58,149 nt of DNA from an uncultured Gemmiger sp. (lineage in GTDB: Bacteria; Bacillota; Clostridia; Oscillospirales; Ruminococcaceae), in the NCBI GenBank assembly GCA_944386225.1, contig CALXAH010000022.1, positions 1 to 58,149 of the forward strand, written 5' to 3'. Each line of letters starts with the position of its first letter. The first letter of the stretch is position 1. The translations under genes were made by a program, and so were the position numbers. The notes under the pieces are model-generated. The model was given only the letters and a program-made list of their open reading frames with translations, searched no databases and was not told where the DNA came from. Shown piece after piece: positions 50,487 to 58,149 of the stretch.

Positions 50487-51470
50487 ATGATCCTGGCAGA
50501 AAAGATTGCGCTGCTGCGCCGGCGCAGCGGCCTGTCGCAGGAAGAACTGGCCGAAAAGATGCAGGTAAGCCGGCAGTCGGTATCCAAATGGGAGAGCGGC
50601 GTCTCGATCCCGGATCTGGAAAAGATCCTGCGGCTGAGCGTGCTGTTTGGGGTAAGCACCGACTTTTTATTGAAGGACGATCTGAACGAACAGGCGCTGC
50701 CCGACGCACCCGCGCCGGACACCGACCCGGACGCCCCCCGCACCCTGACCGCCGAGGAGGCGGACGACTGTCTGACCCTGTACGAGCAGCTGACCGGCCG
50801 GATCTCGGCGGCGGTGGCGGCGCTGATTGTGTCGCCGGTGCCGTTTCTGGGGCTGATGAGCCGGGCCGAAGCGGGGCTGCTGCACGAGGATCTGGGGGCC
50901 GGCGTGGGGTTGTCGGTGCTGCTGGTGATCGTGGCGGCGGCGGTGGCGGTGCTGATCCTGACCGGGATGCGGCTGTCCCGGTACGAGTATCTGGAAAAGG
51001 AACCGTTCCGCCTGGCCTACGGGGTGGAAGGGGTGCTGCTGCGCCGCAAGGAGGAGCTGGAACCCCGGTTCCGGGTATCGGTGGCGATCGGGGTGGTGCT
51101 GTTTATTCTGTCGCTGGCGCCGGTACTGCTGGCCGCGGGGCTGGACGCCTCCGGCTCGGTGATCCTGAGCCTGCTCTGCCTGCTGCTGGCGCTGGTAGCG
51201 CTGGGGGTGGCCATTATCCTGCGCACCGGGCTGGTGTACGGATGCCTGAACAAGCTGCTGCAGCTGGGGGATTACACCCCGGAAAACAAACGGCTGGAAA
51301 AACAGCTGGAGCCCTTTGTGGCCGCCTACTGGTGCGCCGTGACCGCCGGATACCTGCTGTGGAGTTTCCTCACCATGCAATGGGGGTTCACCTGGCTGGT
51401 CTGGCCGGTGGCCGCGGTGGCCTTTGCCGCCATCCATGCGGTGCTGCAGGGTGTGCTGGGCCGGCGCTGA
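50487..51470 (+). CDS. XRE-family regulator with membrane C-terminus
   Basis: 327 residues. N-terminal Cro/C1 helix-turn-helix (IALLRRRSGLSQEELAEKMQ, VSRQSVSKWESGVSIPDLEK, about 5-60), an acidic/Pro linker, then five or six hydrophobic segments from about 105 to 325. Membrane-tethered XRE regulators of this shape are common in Firmicutes and are thought to sense envelope signals or to act with small transporters. ATG 50487 after AAAGGATGGAACACAGGT. No partner transporter gene adjoins; repeat R8 follows. Confidence 0.87.
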   Translation: MILAEKIALLRRRSGLSQEELAEKMQVSRQSVSKWESGVSIPDLEKILRLSVLFGVSTDFLLKDDLNEQALPDAPAPDTDPDAPRTLTAEEADDCLTLYEQLTGRISAAVAALIVSPVPFLGLMSRAEAGLLHEDLGAGVGLSVLLVIVAAAVAVLILTGMRLSRYEYLEKEPFRLAYGVEGVLLRRKEELEPRFRVSVAIGVVLFILSLAPVLLAAGLDASGSVILSLLCLLLALVALGVAIILRTGLVYGCLNKLLQLGDYTPENKRLEKQLEPFVAAYWCAVTAGYLLWSFLTMQWGFTWLVWPVAAVAFAAIHAVLQGVLGRR

Positions 51471-51487
51471 CAGAGATTTTGCCGGTT

Positions 51488-51777
51488 GCCGATAGGGGGG
51501 TCATTGACCCCCATGCCCCCTTCAAGCGGGCCGAATCCTCGGCCCGCGGGAAACATAAACAGCAAGGCCCGCGCACAGCCGGACGGCTCGCGCGGGCCTT
51601 GTTCTATATCATTCCCTGGGGCCGGAGTATTCCGGCCCCGATTTCCGGGGGTCCCGGGTCTGCGAAGCAGCCAAGGCCGCGGTGCGGCCTTGGACCGGCA
51701 ACGCAGTCGGCGCAGCCGGGCGGGCGCATCGTTGTTGCGCCCGCAGCGCCGGGGGGACGTTGTCCCCCCAGATCGGC
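51488..51777 (+). repeat. Modular palindromic repeat, copy R8 (full length)
   Basis: Same orientation as R1. a is modified (GGGGGGTCA/TGACCCCC), b-type GCGGGCCGA/TCGGCCCGC, c CAAGGCCCGCGC/GCGCGGGCCTTG then TTC, d GGGGCCGGA/TCCGGCCCC, and an e block differing from that of R1 at only about five positions over roughly 120 bases. Ends CAGATCGGC. The high match over e implies recent spread or gene conversion. Fills most of a 384-base gap. Confidence 0.93.
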
Positions 51778-51790
51778 TTTGCCGCCCCGG

Positions 51791-51819
51791 TTGCCCCTGG
51801 CGGCAAAGTGTGGTACACT
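51791..51819 (+). promoter_or_regulatory. Promoter of the alpha/beta hydrolase-GPH symporter operon
   Basis: TTGCCC (51791-51796), 17-base spacer, TACACT (51814-51819), directly after repeat R8. Confidence 0.6.
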
Positions 51820-51854
51820 TTATTGCAACACCATGTAAAAAGGGAGGGGCCGGG

Positions 51855-52823
51855 ATGATCGACCGGAAACGATACGTGACCCTGGGCAATCTGCCCCAGA
51901 AGATCCACGTAAAAGGCGACGAAACCAAACCGCTGCTGCTGTTCCTGCACGGGGGCCCGGGGGTGTGCAACCGGCACACCGTCATGACCACCCACGCGGA
52001 TCTGCAGCGGGATTTTCTCGTGGTGGCCTGGGATCAGCGGGGCAGCGGCGGCTCCTATAAAGGCGCGAAGCCCGAAACCCTGACCATTGACCGTCTGGTG
52101 GAGGACGCCCGGGAACTGGTGGCCTGGCTGTGCCGGGAATACCGGCGTAAAAAGGTCTATCTGCTGGGCGGCAGCTGGGGTTCCCAGCTGGGCACCCTGC
52201 TGGCGCACCGGTATCCGGAACAGGTGGTCGCCTATGTGGGCTTCGGCCAGGTGGTCAACGGGGCGGAAAACGAGCGGCTCAGCTACGCCTTTGCCCTGCA
52301 GGAGGCCAAAAAGGCCGGCGACACCGCCGCCATCCGCAAACTGAAACGGGTAGGCCCGCCGGAAAACGGCGTGTACAAGGGCGGTTTTGCGGGCATGATG
52401 ACCCAGCGCCGGGTCATGATGAAATACGGCGGCTATTCCCAAAGCAAGGCCAAGCGCAGCTATTTTTCCAGCATGGTGGTGCCGATGCTCTTTTCCGGGG
52501 AATACTCCCCCGCCGACCTGATCGGGGTGGCCAGAGGATACAAGTACGTCCTGACCGCCATGTGGCCCCAGGTGGGCGCGTCGGATCTGGCCCGGGACTG
52601 CCGGGAGTTCCGGGTTCCCTACTTCATCTTTGACGGGGTGCTGGATCAGAACACCCCCGCGGCGCTGGTGCAGGCCTATTTTGACGGCATCACCGCCCCG
52701 AAAAAGGAGCTGATCTGGTTCGAGCACTCGGGCCACAACCCCATGACCGACGAGCCGGAACGGTTCAAATCCCTGCTGCGTGACCGGCTTCTCACCCTGG
52801 AAAAGGAGGACCCCACCCTATGA
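51855..52823 (+). CDS. Alpha/beta hydrolase, proline iminopeptidase-like
   Basis: 322 residues, soluble. LLLFLHGGPGVCNRHTV holds the HGGPG oxyanion motif, VAWDQRGSGGSY follows, nucleophile elbow GGSWGSQLGTL (Ser at about 113), catalytic Asp in FIFDGVLDQNTPAALV and His in WFEHSGHNPM. This set is that of the S33 family; many members act on peptides or esters rather than proline peptides. ATG 51855 after AGGGAGGGGCCGGG. The stop overlaps the next gene (ATGA), so hydrolysis and transport are probably linked. Confidence 0.9.
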   Translation: MIDRKRYVTLGNLPQKIHVKGDETKPLLLFLHGGPGVCNRHTVMTTHADLQRDFLVVAWDQRGSGGSYKGAKPETLTIDRLVEDARELVAWLCREYRRKKVYLLGGSWGSQLGTLLAHRYPEQVVAYVGFGQVVNGAENERLSYAFALQEAKKAGDTAAIRKLKRVGPPENGVYKGGFAGMMTQRRVMMKYGGYSQSKAKRSYFSSMVVPMLFSGEYSPADLIGVARGYKYVLTAMWPQVGASDLARDCREFRVPYFIFDGVLDQNTPAALVQAYFDGITAPKKELIWFEHSGHNPMTDEPERFKSLLRDRLLTLEKEDPTL

Positions 52824-54214
52824 ATGAATCCGCCATCCCCCGCCTGAAATTTCCCGAGAAATTCGGGTTCTTTACCTTCTCCACCGCCAGCAACGTGGTG
52901 TACCAGTTCAAGAGCCTGTACTATCTGTTCTTTCTCACCAACGTGCTCAAGATCGACGTGCTGGCCGCGGGCCTGATCCTGACCATCGGCACCATCTGGG
53001 ACGCCGTCAACGACCCGCTGATCGGGTTCTGGTCGGTGAACCACAAGTTCAAAAACGGCGAGCGGTGCCGCCCCTTTGCCCTCTGGTTCGCGGTGCCCTG
53101 GGCGCTGTCGGTGGTGGCGCTGTTCTGCGATTTCCGCACCAGCCAGACGGTCACCGTGATCCTGGCGCTGGTGATCTATTTTATCTTTGAGTCCTTCAAC
53201 ACCTTTGTGGCCATCCCCTACAACAGCATGGGCGGCCTGGCCACCAACCGGGACGAGGACCGCCGCTCCATCAACGTGTACCGCAACCTGGGCGGCTGCC
53301 TGGGCAGCGGCATCGGGGCGGTGGCCTGTCTGCCGCTGCTCAAGGTGTTCGGCGCCCTGGACGAAACCGGCAACCTGATCGACGGTTCCAGTGCCCGGGG
53401 CTTCCTGCTCACCGCCATGGTGATGGGGGCGGTGTGCGTGATCGGCAGCCTGGCCCACTACTTCACCACCCGGGAACGGGTGCGCCAGATCGCCGACGAC
53501 GAGGATCATGTAAGCCCGCTGGCCGCAGCCAGCATGCTGCTGCGCTGCCGCTCCTGGGTGCTGAACATGTTCTATATCATCTGCTACGGCGTCAACAACG
53601 TGCTCATCATGAGTTCCATCACCTACTACGCCACCTATGTGATGGGCAGCACCGCCGCCGCCACCGCCATCCAGGCGGTGTACCTGGTGGTGTCCATCGT
53701 CACCACCCTGCTGGTGGGCCCGCTGGACCGGCTGCTGGGCCGCAAGCGCACCATGCTGTTCGGCGCGGCGGTACTGGTGCTGGGCAAGATCTGGTTTGTG
53801 CTGGATCCCTGGTCCACCGGGGCGATCTATACCAACGCGGTAACGGTGGGCATCGGCCTGGCCATTGCCTTTGTGATGTTCAACACCAACCGGAACAACA
53901 TCGCCGATCTGATCGAATGGAGCAGCGGCCGCCGGATCGACAGCCTGGTCTCCACCGGGGACAACCTGGCCGCCAAGCTGGCTCAGGCGGGCGCCACCCA
54001 GCTGCTGACGGTGGCGCTGCACCTGTCCGGCTTCAACGAGGCGCTGCCCGCCCAGCCCGCCGCCACCCTGGACACCATCAACGCCCTGCTGGGCTGGGTG
54101 CCCGGTCTGGTGACCCTGGTGATGCTGGCCGTGCTGCTGGCCATGGACATTGAGGGCGACATGCGCCGCATGAACCAGGAAAAAGCCGCCCGCGGCATCC
54201 CGGTCTCGGGCTGA
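52820..54214 (+). CDS. GPH-family cation symporter (glycoside-pentoside-hexuronide type)
   Basis: 464 residues, about 12 helices. KFGFFTFSTASNVVYQFKSL resembles the N-terminal helix of MelB-like symporters, GTIWDAVNDPLIGFWSVNHK carries the WDxxNDPxxG cation-site motif, and FNTFVAIPYNSMGGLATNRD EDR matches the PY-x-x-(M/L)-x(3)-T-x-D-x-x-(D/E)R loop. Expected substrate: a sugar, glucuronide or small glycoside carried with Na+ or H+. Coupled to the upstream hydrolase by an ATGA overlap. Confidence 0.92.
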   Translation: MNESAIPRLKFPEKFGFFTFSTASNVVYQFKSLYYLFFLTNVLKIDVLAAGLILTIGTIWDAVNDPLIGFWSVNHKFKNGERCRPFALWFAVPWALSVVALFCDFRTSQTVTVILALVIYFIFESFNTFVAIPYNSMGGLATNRDEDRRSINVYRNLGGCLGSGIGAVACLPLLKVFGALDETGNLIDGSSARGFLLTAMVMGAVCVIGSLAHYFTTRERVRQIADDEDHVSPLAAASMLLRCRSWVLNMFYIICYGVNNVLIMSSITYYATYVMGSTAAATAIQAVYLVVSIVTTLLVGPLDRLLGRKRTMLFGAAVLVLGKIWFVLDPWSTGAIYTNAVTVGIGLAIAFVMFNTNRNNIADLIEWSSGRRIDSLVSTGDNLAAKLAQAGATQLLTVALHLSGFNEALPAQPAATLDTINALLGWVPGLVTLVMLAVLLAMDIEGDMRRMNQEKAARGIPVSG

Positions 54215-54229
54215 CAGCCGAGAGCTGAA

Positions 54230-54262
54230 TCCGGGGGATATGTTATATCCCCCAGATCGGCC
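54230..54262. repeat. Modular palindromic repeat, copy R9 (minimal, one hairpin)
   Basis: GGGGGATAT-gtt-ATATCCCCC with CAGATCGG. It is only the terminal hairpin of the family, between two convergent genes. Confidence 0.8.
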
Positions 54263-54272
54263 TCTGTCTCCC

Positions 54273-55181
54273 TCACCAGTACCGCTTGCGGCGGAAGTAG
54301 ACTACGCAGCCGCCCACCACCAGCACGCTCACGGCAATCACCATCGGGTACCCGTAGGGCCATCGCAGTTCCGGCATATAGGCAAAGTTCATGCCGTACC
54401 AACCCACAATCAAGGACAGTGGCATAAAAATTGTGGTCACGATGGTCAGCAGCTTCATGATCCGGTTCTGGGCAATATCCACCTGTGCCTGGTACTCGCT
54501 GCTCACCTGGCTGGCGTACTCCCGCAGCAGCTGGGTCTCGCTCTGCAGCCGGTCCAGCCGCCGCAGCACATACAACAGCCGGCTCTGGCTGCACTCGTCC
54601 AGCAGATCGGCCGCGTTCTCCTGCAGGGTGGTCACCAGATCGTCCAGCTGGGCATAGAACCGGTTGCGCTGGTTCAGTTCCCGGCGCAGGCGGCTCATCC
54701 GGGCGATAAACCCTTCCGTGTGGCTCTCCAGCACCGCCTTCTCCAGTTCCGAAATCTGATCCTCCATCGCCTGGATCTCGCCCAGATCCTCCGCCACCAG
54801 CGCCAGAAAAAAGTCCATCAGCAGATCGTCCGCCGCGTCGGCGTGATGGGGCCGCATCCGGCGCACCGTTTCCAGGCAGGCCGCCGCGGTTTCGCCCGGA
54901 TCCACAAACAGCAGGCTGTTCTCCCACCAGGCAAACAGCAGGTTCCGGGCCTTGCGCCCGCCCTTGGCCGGAACGTGCAGTTCCCCCTGGATGCAGTCCG
55001 GCTCCACCGTCAGGCGGCAGCCACGGCAGCCGGCCAGCCGTTCCGCCGCCTGCTCCGCCACGCCCCGGGGCAGCCCTGCGCCGGCCAGTTCCTCCGGCCG
55101 CAGAACCGCCGCCAGTCCCTGCCAGCCGTTCCGTGCCCCCTGGGGCTCCTCGGCCAGCTTTTCCGCGATGCGATAGTACAT
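54273..55181 (-). CDS. CorA-family divalent metal transporter
   Basis: 302 residues. Large cytoplasmic domain with the long stalk helix (TTLQENAADLLDECSQSRLL ...YVLRRLDRLQSETQLLREYA), then two membrane helices with the hallmark YGMNF between them (about 263-267), followed by a basic tail FRRKRYW. Transports Mg2+ or Co2+, possibly in the efflux-like subgroup. ATG 55181 after CGAAACGGGGGAGACGG. It is 24 bases downstream of an M42 peptidase gene, probably co-transcribed. Confidence 0.95.
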   Translation of the reverse strand: MYYRIAEKLAEEPQGARNGWQGLAAVLRPEELAGAGLPRGVAEQAAERLAGCRGCRLTVEPDCIQGELHVPAKGGRKARNLLFAWWENSLLFVDPGETAAACLETVRRMRPHHADAADDLLMDFFLALVAEDLGEIQAMEDQISELEKAVLESHTEGFIARMSRLRRELNQRNRFYAQLDDLVTTLQENAADLLDECSQSRLLYVLRRLDRLQSETQLLREYASQVSSEYQAQVDIAQNRIMKLLTIVTTIFMPLSLIVGWYGMNFAYMPELRWPYGYPMVIAVSVLVVGGCVVYFRRKRYW

Positions 55182-55205
55182 CCCGTCTCCCCCGTTTCGT
55201 CTGTA

Positions 55206-56258
55206 TTACGCCAGTTCCAGATACAGCCCCGCCAGTTCCATGGTGGCGTGCAGCGCGTCCAGATGGGTGCGCTCCATGCCGTGGGAGGCATGCACCCCCG
55301 GCCCGATCAGCGCCGCCCGGGCGTCCATGCCCGCGCCCCAGGCAGCCCCCACGTCCGAGCCGTAATGGGGGTAAATGTCCACCGCATAGTCCACGCCGTT
55401 GGCCGCGGCCAGCTTTACCAGACGGCTCACCATCTCGTAGTCATAGGGCCCGCGGCTGTCCTTGGCGCAGATGGATACCTGATACTCGGTGCAGGACAGA
55501 TCCTCCCCGATGCAGCCCATATCCACGGCCAGCAGCTCGTCCACCGGCGGCAGGGTGGCGCCGCCGTGGCCCACCTCCTCGTGTACGGTAAAGGTCATCC
55601 AGGTGTCGAACCGGGGCCGCTCGCCGGTATGTTTCATCCGCCACAGCAGCGCCAGCAGGCAGGACGCGCTGGCCTTGTCGTCCAGAAACCGGGATTTCAC
55701 AAACCCGCTTTCGGTGATCACCGTCTTGGGATCGTAGCACACATAATCGCCGGCCGCGATACCCAGCGCCTGCACGTCCGCCTTGCTGTGCACCTTCTCG
55801 TCGATCCGCACCGCCATGTTTTTCTCGTCCCGGGCGCGGGTGGCCGCGTCGTCCTGCACGTGCACCGACGGCGACAGCCCCAGCACCGTGCCGGCGTACA
55901 CCCGGCCGTCCCGGGTGTAGATGCGGCAGTATTCCCCGTCCAGCGTGGGCATCAGCGGGCCGCCCACACGGGTCACCATCAGCATCCCGTCGGCGGTGAT
56001 GGAGCGCACCATCAGCCCCAGGGTATCCACATGGGCGCACAGGCCCACCCGGCGCCCCGGCTCCCGCCCGGGCACCGCCACCACCAGATTCCCCTTGTTG
56101 GTGCGCCGGGCCTCAAAGCCCAGTTCCCTGGCGATGCCTGCCGCCAGTTCCACCGCCCGGTCGGTAAACCCGCTGGGGCTGTCCTGCCCCAGCAGTTTGT
56201 ACAGCGTATCCCGCAGAAACGCGTCCTGCTCCTGTTTCAGGGTTTTATCCATCTTCAT
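55206..56258 (-). CDS. M42-family aminopeptidase (FrvX/PepA-like)
   Basis: 350 residues. Metal ligands in order: VGLCAHVDTLGLMV (His, Asp), KSRFLDDKASA (bridging Asp), VHEEVGHGGA (catalytic Glu-Glu), AVDMGCIGED (Asp) and ASHGMERTH (His). All M42 catalytic positions are present. Such enzymes are dodecameric cobalt/zinc aminopeptidases in the cytoplasm, trimming peptides. Two in-frame ATGs open it; 56258 is preceded by GGAGAGGATGAAACAAT. Divergent from the unknown lipoprotein gene. Confidence 0.93.
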   Translation of the reverse strand: MKMDKTLKQEQDAFLRDTLYKLLGQDSPSGFTDRAVELAAGIARELGFEARRTNKGNLVVAVPGREPGRRVGLCAHVDTLGLMVRSITADGMLMVTRVGGPLMPTLDGEYCRIYTRDGRVYAGTVLGLSPSVHVQDDAATRARDEKNMAVRIDEKVHSKADVQALGIAAGDYVCYDPKTVITESGFVKSRFLDDKASASCLLALLWRMKHTGERPRFDTWMTFTVHEEVGHGGATLPPVDELLAVDMGCIGEDLSCTEYQVSICAKDSRGPYDYEMVSRLVKLAAANGVDYAVDIYPHYGSDVGAAWGAGMDARAALIGPGVHASHGMERTHLDALHATMELAGLYLELA

Positions 56259-56490
56259 ATTGTTTCATCCTCTCTGGAAAATGGTTCATCCGGCTCCATC
56301 TTACAAAAAAATTCTCGGCTTGGCAAGTGCGGAATGGCTTCAACCCGTCACTCACCGCAAGAGCACCAGATAAAAGCCATGCCGCCTGTCATCCACCCGC
56401 CGGCGGACGTACCGTAAAGAAGCGGCTCGCTTTCCCACCCTGAAAATGGTATACTGAAAGCAGAAAAGAGCTTTGCCTGAGAAAGGGGCG

Positions 56491-57513
56491 ATGAAGATGA
56501 AGCCTGCCAAACGGCTGCTGGCAGCTTTGCTGGTCCTGGCTTTTGCAGGCTGTAGCCAGCCGAGCGAGACCCCGCCTGTCACTACGCCTGCCGAACAAGC
56601 CACTGCCACCCCTGCCCCTACCCAAAGTCCCGTTTTCTGGCAGGAATGGACCGACCCGTTTTCCCCCGAAGCGGCCCGGGAGCTGGAGAGTCGGGCCGGC
56701 AGCCGGTGGGAAGAGCAACTGAACCAGCCTTCCCGGTACGCCTGGGTGCTGGATATCCAGAGCCGGTACCTCCCTCCCGAACAGTGGAGCGAAGAACCGA
56801 ACCTGGCCAATATTCTGACATTTTTCCAGGATGTGGACAACATTGCCCTGGAGGAGGGAACAGCGGGCATCTGCCGGGTGGATTTCACCTTCTGGTACCA
56901 GCCGGAAACCTACTACATGGGCCCCCAGTACGGGGACGGCGCCTGCTATGTATATCTTCTGGTTTACCAGGATCCGGCCCGGGAGCCGCAGTGCATCAGC
57001 GCCTGGTATTCACCGGAGACTACCGCCCAGCGTCCGGAGAATCCTGATGCTTCCTCTCTGGGCTTGAATGATTACCAGTACACCATGCTGACCCACCAGT
57101 GCCGGGCGCTGGCCGCTGCGGGGATTACAGCGCTGCCGGAGCAATGGACTGCCCAGGAACTGGCCCGTTATCTGATGGCCCGGGGGCAGGACTTTGGCCG
57201 GAAACCGGAGGAATGGTCGACAAACAGGGCATACGATTTTCTGCCGGGAATGATCCTCAGCATCGACTTTACCGGGGAGGATGATGCGTGGGCCAACGCC
57301 CCGTCCCCGGATCTGTTAAAAGCCATCACCCCAGAGGATTGGGAGACAGCCCTGGTCGCCTTGGATACCCCGACCGGCAATTGGACTTACCAGAAGGAAG
57401 AGGAGCAGGTAACAGCGGTTCTGGAGGGAGACGTTGCGTACACCTTCTCTCTCTGTCCCGGTTTTGCAGAATGGAACAGCCGCACCTTCTGCACCGGCAT
57501 TCGGGAACTATAA
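56491..57513 (+). CDS. Lipoprotein of unknown function
   Basis: 340 residues. Lipoprotein signal MKMKPAKRLLAALLVLAFAG with Cys21 (lipobox FAGC), then a Pro/Thr/Ala tether and a soluble extracellular part rich in Trp, Tyr, Glu and Pro. No domain recognised; no repeats. ATG 56491 has GAAAGGGGCG upstream, and ATG 56497 is equally possible. Base composition is a little less G/C-rich than in neighbouring genes, hinting at accessory origin. A TATACT box at about 56450 may be its -10. Confidence 0.75.
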   Translation: MKMKPAKRLLAALLVLAFAGCSQPSETPPVTTPAEQATATPAPTQSPVFWQEWTDPFSPEAARELESRAGSRWEEQLNQPSRYAWVLDIQSRYLPPEQWSEEPNLANILTFFQDVDNIALEEGTAGICRVDFTFWYQPETYYMGPQYGDGACYVYLLVYQDPAREPQCISAWYSPETTAQRPENPDASSLGLNDYQYTMLTHQCRALAAAGITALPEQWTAQELARYLMARGQDFGRKPEEWSTNRAYDFLPGMILSIDFTGEDDAWANAPSPDLLKAITPEDWETALVALDTPTGNWTYQKEEEQVTAVLEGDVAYTFSLCPGFAEWNSRTFCTGIREL

Positions 57514-57542
57514 GCACCTGTGCACAGCTTTTTACTTTAAAA

Positions 57543-57602
57543 GCCAATCTGGGGCCACAGGCCCCAGACCCCATCCCGCGGGCCGGATCACTCCGGCCCG
57601 CA
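57543..57602 (+). repeat. Modular palindromic repeat, copy R10 (short)
   Basis: CCAATCTGGGGCC-ACA-GGCCCCAGA a-type hairpin and GCGGGCCGGA/TCCGGCCCGC b/d-type hairpin, then TTTTTATTG. It follows the lipoprotein gene. Confidence 0.78.
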
Positions 57603-57641
57603 CTTTTTATTGATTACGCCGTCATCCATCCACCGCGGGCC

Positions 57642-57715
57642 TGGTGCGCTTCCAGACGAGGCCGTTAAGACCGACCTTCCGGTGGAAGGTCGGTCAGGCC
57701 GAGAGTCCCTGCGAG
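57642..57715 (+). repeat. 74-bp direct repeat, copy 1
   Basis: Starts TGGTGCGCTTCCAGACGAGG, contains the hairpin GACCGACCTTCC-ggt-GGAAGGTCGGTC, ends GTCCCTGCGAG. It differs from copy 2 (58061-58134) at one base. No coding frame explains it. Confidence 0.92.
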
Positions 57716-57787
57716 ACGAACGCGAGCCGCAGGCGAAGCGCGAGTCCGCCCCACGGGAAACGATCAGTTTCCCGTGGGGGAAGCAGC

Positions 57788-57832
57788 ACCAAACAAAAAA
57801 GCCACCCGGATCGGGTGGCTTTTTGTTCGGTG
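57788..57832. repeat. Long inverted repeat between the direct repeats
   Basis: CACCAAACAAAAAAGCCACCC paired with GGGTGGCTTTTTGTTCGGTG; near-perfect stem, followed by GCGCTTCC as after the second stem. Could function as a terminator on either strand. Confidence 0.8.
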
Positions 57833-58018
57833 CGCTTCCTGGGACTCATCCGGTTGCGGCGTGTCGCGCTGACATCGCGCGTTAGCACGCGCTCGCATCG
57901 CTCTGCGCCGCTGCCCAGCCCGCTCCGGCTCGCTGCATCCGCCACTGGCGGCGCTCGCCTCCGGGGCACCCAGGACCCGCATCAGCGGTCCGATGGAGTC
58001 CGGGTCCCGGGCAAACAT
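57833..58018. other. Non-coding stretch between the two long inverted repeats
   Basis: No convincing gene on either strand. It contains a GCGCTTCC copy of the repeat edge and a GGGACTC.../...GAGTCCGGGTCCC pair of complementary stretches about 140 bases apart, which could fold into one long-range stem. Confidence 0.5.
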
Positions 58019-58064
58019 ACCAAAAGCAAAGGGCCACCCATTCGGGTGGCCCTTTGCTTTTGGT
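58019..58064. repeat. Perfect 21-bp inverted repeat
   Basis: ACCAAAAGCAAAGGGCCACC + C and its exact complement around a 4-base loop ATTC. Shares the GCCACCC/GGGTGGC core with the stem at 57788 and runs into direct-repeat copy 2. Confidence 0.9.
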
Positions 58065-58134
58065 GCGCTTCTAGACGAGGCCGTTAAGACCGACCTTCCG
58101 GTGGAAGGTCGGTCAGGCCGAGAGTCCCTGCGAG
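58061..58134 (+). repeat. 74-bp direct repeat, copy 2
   Basis: 73 of 74 bases match copy 1 (one C to T change, CCAGACG to CTAGACG). Sequence after it diverges (CTGAAC versus ACGAAC). The unit may recur beyond the window. Confidence 0.92.
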
Positions 58135-58149
58135 CTGAACCGGAGCGCG

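Noticed and set aside
57514-58149. tRNA or rRNA genes, or a classic insertion sequence, at the right end
   Set aside because: No cloverleaf, no rRNA signature and no transposase frame could be found; only the direct and inverted repeats are supported.
1-58149. Prophage, integrative element or toxin-antitoxin module
   Set aside because: No integrase, phage structural, conjugation or toxin-antitoxin gene was seen; gene content is chromosomal throughout.

Overview
The window is a G+C-rich chromosomal stretch, roughly two-thirds G+C by eye. It looks like a low-copy housekeeping-plus-accessory region of an anaerobic, endospore-lineage Firmicute, most likely Oscillospiraceae/Ruminococcaceae (Gemmiger/Subdoligranulum/Faecalibacterium-like). 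The evidence is a T-box leader on asnS, the spore genes gpr, spoIIP and spoVAC/AD/AE, the Firmicute neighbourhood rpsT-gpr-spoIIP, strong AAGGAGG ribosome binding sites, and lipoproteins with Firmicute-type signal sequences. Genus is an inference; no rRNA or tRNA gene was seen.

Layout. 1-3.3 kb: 5' part of a split transketolase (minus strand, cut by the window edge), an ECF sigma/anti-sigma pair, a CBS-domain CorC/HlyC protein and a NudF-type Nudix hydrolase. 3.6-11.8 kb (minus): a PPC/DUF296 protein, the tRNA wobble-uridine modification pair mnmG-mnmE, two tandem membrane proteins with degenerate LytM/M23 domains, a small membrane protein and mutY. 11.8-17.3 kb: ybaK deacylase (+), T-box-controlled asnS (-), then spoIIP, gpr (-) and rpsT (+). 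17.3-21.9 kb (minus): a histidine kinase, response regulator, double-AAA ATPase and DUF6054 locus. 22-26.3 kb (minus): an SsuABC-type ABC importer and an HtrA protease. 26.4-35.5 kb (plus): a GNAT-MnmM fusion, a RimJ/L-type acetyltransferase, an M56 metallopeptidase with an Asp-box sensor plus its BlaI repressor, prfC, a DUF3267 protein and spoVAC-spoVAD-spoVAE. 35.5-50.1 kb (minus): a TPR lipoprotein gene split by an in-frame amber codon, a membrane-fused alpha/beta hydrolase, LacI regulator plus MFS transporter, a six-gene sugar operon (binding protein, two permeases, class II aldolase, FucI-like isomerase, SIS protein), and a flavinylated extracellular FAD reductase. 50.4-57.5 kb: an XRE membrane regulator, an alpha/beta hydrolase with GPH symporter, CorA, an M42 aminopeptidase and an unknown lipoprotein.

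The most striking non-genic signal is a dispersed family of modular intergenic palindromic repeats: at least ten copies in both orientations, nearly always at gene 3' ends, built from interchangeable hairpins whose arms vary in a compensatory way. In two places the repeat supplies or overlaps the stop codon of the upstream gene. A second, unrelated repeat system (a 74-bp direct repeat plus long inverted repeats) occupies the last 500 bases. Regulatory sites that can be read directly include the asnS T-box with its promoter, a double BlaI-type operator ahead of the M56 gene, and two LacI-type operators 174 bp apart ahead of the sugar operon.
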